Shown here: one piece after another, positions 60,493-64,000 of the stretch
Numbering within the stretch: the stretch's first letter is position 1
Layout: each line of letters begins with the position of its first letter
From: Pseudomonas sp. RIT409
Lineage (GTDB): Bacteria > Pseudomonadota > Gammaproteobacteria > Pseudomonadales > Pseudomonadaceae
Reading direction: 5' to 3'
Assembly (NCBI RefSeq): GCF_003052515.2
Contig: NZ_QARE02000013.1
Coordinates: 1-64,000 of the forward strand
DNA length: 64,000 nucleotides
Made by a program: the position numbers and the translations under genes
The notes under the pieces: generated by a model
Seen by the model: the letters and a program-made list of their open reading frames with translations, nothing else
The model's database searches: none
What the model was told of the DNA's origin: nothing

Positions 60493-61580
60493 GACTGGAT
60501 GTGCGCCCCGCCACCGGCTTTCCCAACAGCGGCATCGGCCGACAGAACGTTGCGCTGGAAGATGCCTTTCGCGCCCACCCCGAGGTGCAGTTGCAAGTGT
60601 TCAGTGTCGGCCCCTACGACCATCCGGTCCGCCGCATTGCCCATTGCCCGCGCTGGGCAACGCCGCTGGACGGCATCCACCGCCTGCCCGAGCGCTTGAA
60701 ATTCGAAGCCTGCTTTCTGCCCGGCGCACTGCGTGATGCCGAAGTCGAGCTGTACCTGGCGAACCTCAACATGGGCTTGCCCATCGGGCGCAAACCGGCG
60801 GGTATGCGCTATGTCCTGCAATTGCATGATCTGTTCCAACTGACCCTGAACAACGCCCATGGCTCGAAAATCAAAGCGATGATCTATGGCCAGACCGATC
60901 GACTGTCGATCGCCTATTCGGTGAAGGTCGCCGATCGGATCTGGACCCCTTCACAGTTCACGGCGGAAGAAACCGTGCGCCTGTTTCCTCAGGCTCGGGA
61001 CAAAGTCAGGGTGCTGCCCAACCTGGTCGAAGGTTTCACCAGCGCCCCTGCCGAGCTCGACACACCGCTGCCCGAGCGCTATTGGCTGTGCGTGGGCACC
61101 CGCGAGCCGCGCAAGAACATGCCCTGGTTCGTCGAGGCCTGGCAGATCGCCCGACGGCAATTTCCCAGGACACCGGCGCTGGTGCTGGTCGGTGGTCCAG
61201 ACGGGCTGTCCACCGCGCAGCGCGAGCTGCCGGGCCTGCACATCCTGCGCGGCATCGGCGATGGCCAGTTGCATCAGGTCTATCGGCAGGCCGAGCGACT
61301 GTGGCACCCCTCCTATGGCGAAGGGTTCGGGCTTCCGGTGGTGGAGGCGCTGGGGGTGGGGACACCCGTAGCCGTGGCCAGTGGCTCGTCACTGGACGAA
61401 GTCACCCCTGCGGACAGCCCGCGCTTCTCACCCCATGACCCGTCAGCGCTGATTCGCCTGATGGGCGTGCTGTCCACCGCCGAGCCGGAGGACCCAGCGC
61501 CGCTCAAGGCCTGGGCCGAGCGGTTTGGCGTCGAGGCGTACCGTCGTCGCTTCAATGAACTGCTGGAGGAATTGCGCTGA
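60483..61580 (+). CDS. pslI: Glycosyltransferase family 4 (PslI type)
   Basis: 365 residues, GT-B fold. It begins MRVGLDVRPATGFPNSGIGR, a typical N terminus for GT4 mannosyltransferase-like enzymes. The donor domain has LCVGTREPRKNMPWFVEAW and WHPSYGEGFGLPVVEALGVGTPV. Overlaps pslH by ten bases and pslJ by one (TGATG). The transferred sugar is not known; mannose is plausible from the PslB activity in the operon. Confidence 0.9.
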   Translation: MRVGLDVRPATGFPNSGIGRQNVALEDAFRAHPEVQLQVFSVGPYDHPVRRIAHCPRWATPLDGIHRLPERLKFEACFLPGALRDAEVELYLANLNMGLPIGRKPAGMRYVLQLHDLFQLTLNNAHGSKIKAMIYGQTDRLSIAYSVKVADRIWTPSQFTAEETVRLFPQARDKVRVLPNLVEGFTSAPAELDTPLPERYWLCVGTREPRKNMPWFVEAWQIARRQFPRTPALVLVGGPDGLSTAQRELPGLHILRGIGDGQLHQVYRQAERLWHPSYGEGFGLPVVEALGVGTPVAVASGSSLDEVTPADSPRFSPHDPSALIRLMGVLSTAEPEDPAPLKAWAERFGVEAYRRRFNELLEELR

Positions 61581-62977
61581 TGCCATTGGCCATGCCGCTG
61601 GGGGTGCTGGTCGCGCTGCTGTTCGGCGTGATGGTCTGGCTGTTGCCGGCGCTCAAAGTGACGGCGGCGCTGATCGGCGTCGCGGCGGTGTTGACGATTA
61701 TCCGGCGCCCCTTGCGCGGTCTGCTGCTGTTCGGTGTGCTGGCGACCTTTTTGCCCTATGCCACTGTGCAGATCGGCATCCGCACCACGGTCTCCGAAGC
61801 GCTGCTGATGCTCATCTGGGCAAGCCTGCTGGCCCATCGGCTGTTTGCCTTGCACACCGCTGCCGTTCCCCTGCTGCGCACCGAGCGCTGGCTGATCGCG
61901 CTGATGCTGTTCAGCGCCTTGCCATTCGTGGTGGGGCAGTTGAGTGTGCACGTCGAGGGTAATGGCCCGATCAACTGGGTGCGCTGGCTGTTCAACCTAT
62001 CGCCGCTGTTTCTGGTTCCGCGCCTTTTGCGCGAGGCGCAGGCCCGTGAACAGATGGTCGTGGCCATTCTGTTCGGCACCCTCCTCATGCTGTTGCTGTC
62101 GATTCCGGTGTACCTGAAGGAAGGCAATTCGACGGCGATCATTTCCGTCATCGGCGGCTTGGGCTACAGCAACCTCGACACCCTCAACCAAGGCTTGAGT
62201 GGGTTATCGACCCGGATGGGCACGCCCTGGACACACCCCAACATCGCTGGCGGTGCGATGGCCATGTTGTTGCCGCTGGCCTTCTGCATCGGCTTGACGC
62301 GCCAAGGCGTCGTGCGGCATTTGGGGCTGGCCGTGGCCCTGCTGGCGCTGGCCGGCTTGTTGCTCACCGGTTCACGCGGAGCGCTGGTCAGCCTGGTGCT
62401 GGTGATGGGTTGGATGGCGCGCCGGCGCGTTCCGCATGTCGGACGTTTGCTGATGGCTGGTGCGATCTTCGGGATGTTGCTGCTGATGTTCTACCCCCCC
62501 TTGCAGGAGCGCTTGATCGGCCTGTTCAGTAGCAATGACGCCAGTACGGCAGTCCGGTTCGAAGAGTATTCGCACTTCCCCGATGCCCTGAAAATGTTCC
62601 CGCTGGGCATCGGTTTCAAAGTGGACCCGCCCGTTCCGGGGACCGGCCTCTGGGGGATCTCCAACCTCTGGCTGAACTATGCCTACAAGCTGGGCATTCC
62701 CGGCATGCTGGTCTATATCGGCGTCACCGTCGCATGGTGGCGTGAAGCGCGTTTGCCCGATGACCGGGTCACCCTCAACCGCGATACGGCCCTGTGGCTG
62801 GGCAGTCGGGTCGGCGTGCTGGCAGCGCTGCTCAGCGGCGCATTCGATCACTATTTCAGTTTCACCACGGTATTGATTGCATTGTTCTGGCTATTGCTCG
62901 GGCTGAACCTCTACGAAGCCCGACGACTGCAGACCGCTGCACACGCCCTCGCCCCTGATGCCCGGGAGAACCCATGA
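61580..62977 (+). CDS. pslJ: O-antigen-polymerase-like membrane protein (PslJ type)
   Basis: 465 residues with about 10-12 hydrophobic helices and a Wzy_C-like segment (LALAGLLLTGSRGALVSLVLVMGW). It has a periplasmic loop with HFPDALKMFPLGIGFKVDPP. Probably polymerises or ligates repeat units at the periplasmic face. Its place after pslI and its length support PslJ. It overlaps the acetyltransferase start by four bases (ATGA). Confidence 0.87.
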   Translation: MPLAMPLGVLVALLFGVMVWLLPALKVTAALIGVAAVLTIIRRPLRGLLLFGVLATFLPYATVQIGIRTTVSEALLMLIWASLLAHRLFALHTAAVPLLRTERWLIALMLFSALPFVVGQLSVHVEGNGPINWVRWLFNLSPLFLVPRLLREAQAREQMVVAILFGTLLMLLLSIPVYLKEGNSTAIISVIGGLGYSNLDTLNQGLSGLSTRMGTPWTHPNIAGGAMAMLLPLAFCIGLTRQGVVRHLGLAVALLALAGLLLTGSRGALVSLVLVMGWMARRRVPHVGRLLMAGAIFGMLLLMFYPPLQERLIGLFSSNDASTAVRFEEYSHFPDALKMFPLGIGFKVDPPVPGTGLWGISNLWLNYAYKLGIPGMLVYIGVTVAWWREARLPDDRVTLNRDTALWLGSRVGVLAALLSGAFDHYFSFTTVLIALFWLLLGLNLYEARRLQTAAHALAPDARENP

Positions 62978-63795
62978 AACACCGCATGTTGCATTCCCAT
63001 GACCTGCGCCAGGCGCTGCCCGACTACGCACGCAAGATGGGGGTGAGCCCGCAGGAGCTGGAGAGCGCCTACGACTGGATGCTTGCCAACGACGTCTGTT
63101 TCGAAACGCCCATGAAGGGCAAAACCCTCTGTTTCATCAGTTACCTGAACATCGAGCCGCGCATCGAGCACCCCCTGGCCCGCCGCTTCTACCGGCTGTT
63201 GGGCCAGGAAACCGCCGGTGCGCTGATTCCGCTGTACGGCATCAACTGGCCGACCCTGCGCGATCGTATGCTGCGAACGTGGGAGCAGGTCTACAACATT
63301 CTCATCTGCAAGATCCCCAGCCATACCCTGCGCCTGCTCTGGCTGCGGTTGGGGGGCGCGAAGATCGGCAAGGGGTCGACGGTCTGGCGCAACACCGAGA
63401 TCCTCGGCGTGGATGGCCTGCGCATCGGCGACGACAGCACCGTCGGCTGGCACTGCCAACTCGATGCACGGGGCGGCCTGTTCATTGGCAATCATGTGAC
63501 CATCGCTTCCCATGTGCTGATCATCGCGGGCGGCCACGACCTCCAGGCCCCTGAGTTCTGGGCCGTGGGCGGGCCGGTCTACGTACGCGACTACGCCTGG
63601 GTCGCCAGCCGAGCCCTGTTGTCATTTGGCGCCGACATCGGCGAAGGCGCCGTGGTGGGGGGCGGCAGCGTGGTGTCCAAGCCCATTGCGCCCTACGCCA
63701 TCGTGGGCGGGCCGAATGCGGAAATCAAAGGCGAACGGGCCCGCAACCTGAATTACAAAGTGGGCGGCAAAGGCCTGTTCACGCTGTTTCACTGA
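62974..63795 (+). CDS. Left-handed beta-helix O-acetyltransferase in psl operon
   Basis: 273 residues. About 125 N-terminal residues of unfamiliar helical sequence (RQALPDYARKMGVSPQELESAY) precede hexapeptide repeats: GAKIGKGSTVWRNTEILGVDG, LRIGDDSTVGWHCQL and LFIGNHVTIASHVLII. The catalytic His is in AGGHDLQAPEF, and the C-terminal GEGAVVGGGSVVSKPIAPYAIVGG is typical. It probably acetylates a sugar of the polymer using acetyl-CoA. The P. aeruginosa psl operon has no such gene at this position. It is coupled to pslJ by a four-base overlap. Confidence 0.85.
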   Translation: MKHRMLHSHDLRQALPDYARKMGVSPQELESAYDWMLANDVCFETPMKGKTLCFISYLNIEPRIEHPLARRFYRLLGQETAGALIPLYGINWPTLRDRMLRTWEQVYNILICKIPSHTLRLLWLRLGGAKIGKGSTVWRNTEILGVDGLRIGDDSTVGWHCQLDARGGLFIGNHVTIASHVLIIAGGHDLQAPEFWAVGGPVYVRDYAWVASRALLSFGADIGEGAVVGGGSVVSKPIAPYAIVGGPNAEIKGERARNLNYKVGGKGLFTLFH

Positions 63796-63804
63796 GGGCT
63801 GGCC

Positions 63805-64000
63805 ATGTTCGGATCGACGGTGTGGCTGACCCTGGCGACTCTCGCCGGGTTGGCCGCCGGGTTTGCCCGCGAATGGCTGCTGGTGGCTGCCTGGGACGCG
63901 GGCGGCCGCAGCGATGCCTTTCTGGTCGCCCTGTTTCTGCCCGAGGCCCTGCGCATGGCGCTGGCGGCTGGGCTGCTCAGTGCCGCCGCGCTGCCCCTGT
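63805..64000 (+). CDS. pslK: MurJ/MviN-like flippase, partial (PslK type)
   Basis: Only the first 65 codons are in the window; the frame is open to the edge. It starts MFGSTVWLTLATLAGLAAGF, with REWLLVAAWDAGGRSDAFLVALFLPEALRMALAAGLLSAA. This is the N-terminal pattern of MurJ-type lipid-linked oligosaccharide flippases. It probably moves the lipid-linked Psl repeat across the inner membrane. Nine bases after the acetyltransferase gene. Confidence 0.82.
   Translation, partial: MFGSTVWLTLATLAGLAAGFAREWLLVAAWDAGGRSDAFLVALFLPEALRMALAAGLLSAAALPL

Overview
The window is a high-GC bacterial chromosome segment from a Pseudomonas of the fluorescens/syringae lineage. The evidence is gene order as much as gene content. 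The block nagZ-psrA-lexA-sulA-(two small hypotheticals)-topA-(DUF1653)-fadA-fadB-(hypothetical)-usp-(ABC-F)-slt-yegS follows the conserved Pseudomonas core order known from P. aeruginosa PA3005 to PA3023. PsrA and LexA carry their expected operators. No rRNA, tRNA or CRISPR array was seen.

Layout. 1-250: direct repeats that look like the worn end of an insertion sequence. 0.4-3.4 kb: a diguanylate cyclase flanked by two paralogous periplasmic binding proteins. 3.4-16.5 kb: accessory metabolic and resistance genes (two glutathione S-transferases, an EptA-type lipid A phosphoethanolamine transferase, AraC/LysE, a large FAD/FeS 2-hydroxyacid dehydrogenase with a divergent LysR, a DUF2938 membrane protein, a Tat-exported class A beta-lactamase, and a PNPOx/ferredoxin-reductase fusion operon). 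16.8-23.6 kb: an L-arabinose-type sugar locus (araFGH, SMP-30 lactonase, GntR/FadR regulator, exported aldose epimerase). 23.9-27.9 kb: a small conserved protein, a decayed sulfonate-binding protein remnant, an inverted DnaA-box pair, an ECF sigma/anti-sigma/metal-sensor operon flanked by two YXWGXW-repeat genes, and a HAD phosphatase. 28-45.4 kb: the conserved core block (SOS response, fatty acid beta-oxidation, topoisomerase I, cell-wall turnover). 45.5-49.4 kb: signalling genes (cheV, a degenerate HPt-like protein, a NarL-type two-component pair). 49.5-64 kb: yegS and then a psl-type exopolysaccharide operon running off the right edge inside the pslK-like flippase gene.

How the genes work together. 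The psl-like operon covers priming (PslA), GDP-mannose supply (PslB), export (PslD, PslE), assembly (PslF, PslH, PslI, PslJ), a matrix glycosidase (PslG), an extra O-acetyltransferase and a flippase. No pslC lies between pslB and pslD. Two sites resembling the FleQ consensus lie just upstream of pslA, one over a possible -10 element. This suggests control by FleQ and c-di-GMP, and the window also encodes a diguanylate cyclase with its own binding-protein cassette. PsrA next to lexA, with fadBA nearby, is the usual Pseudomonas fatty-acid sensing arrangement.

The best candidates for something not well described are the binding protein-cyclase-binding protein cassette, the YXWGXW-flanked sigma-factor operon, a possible short transcript divergent from fadB that ends in a strong terminator, and the FleQ-like architecture at the acetyltransferase-containing psl operon. 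All calls come from reading the sequence and recalling families; no database search was run.
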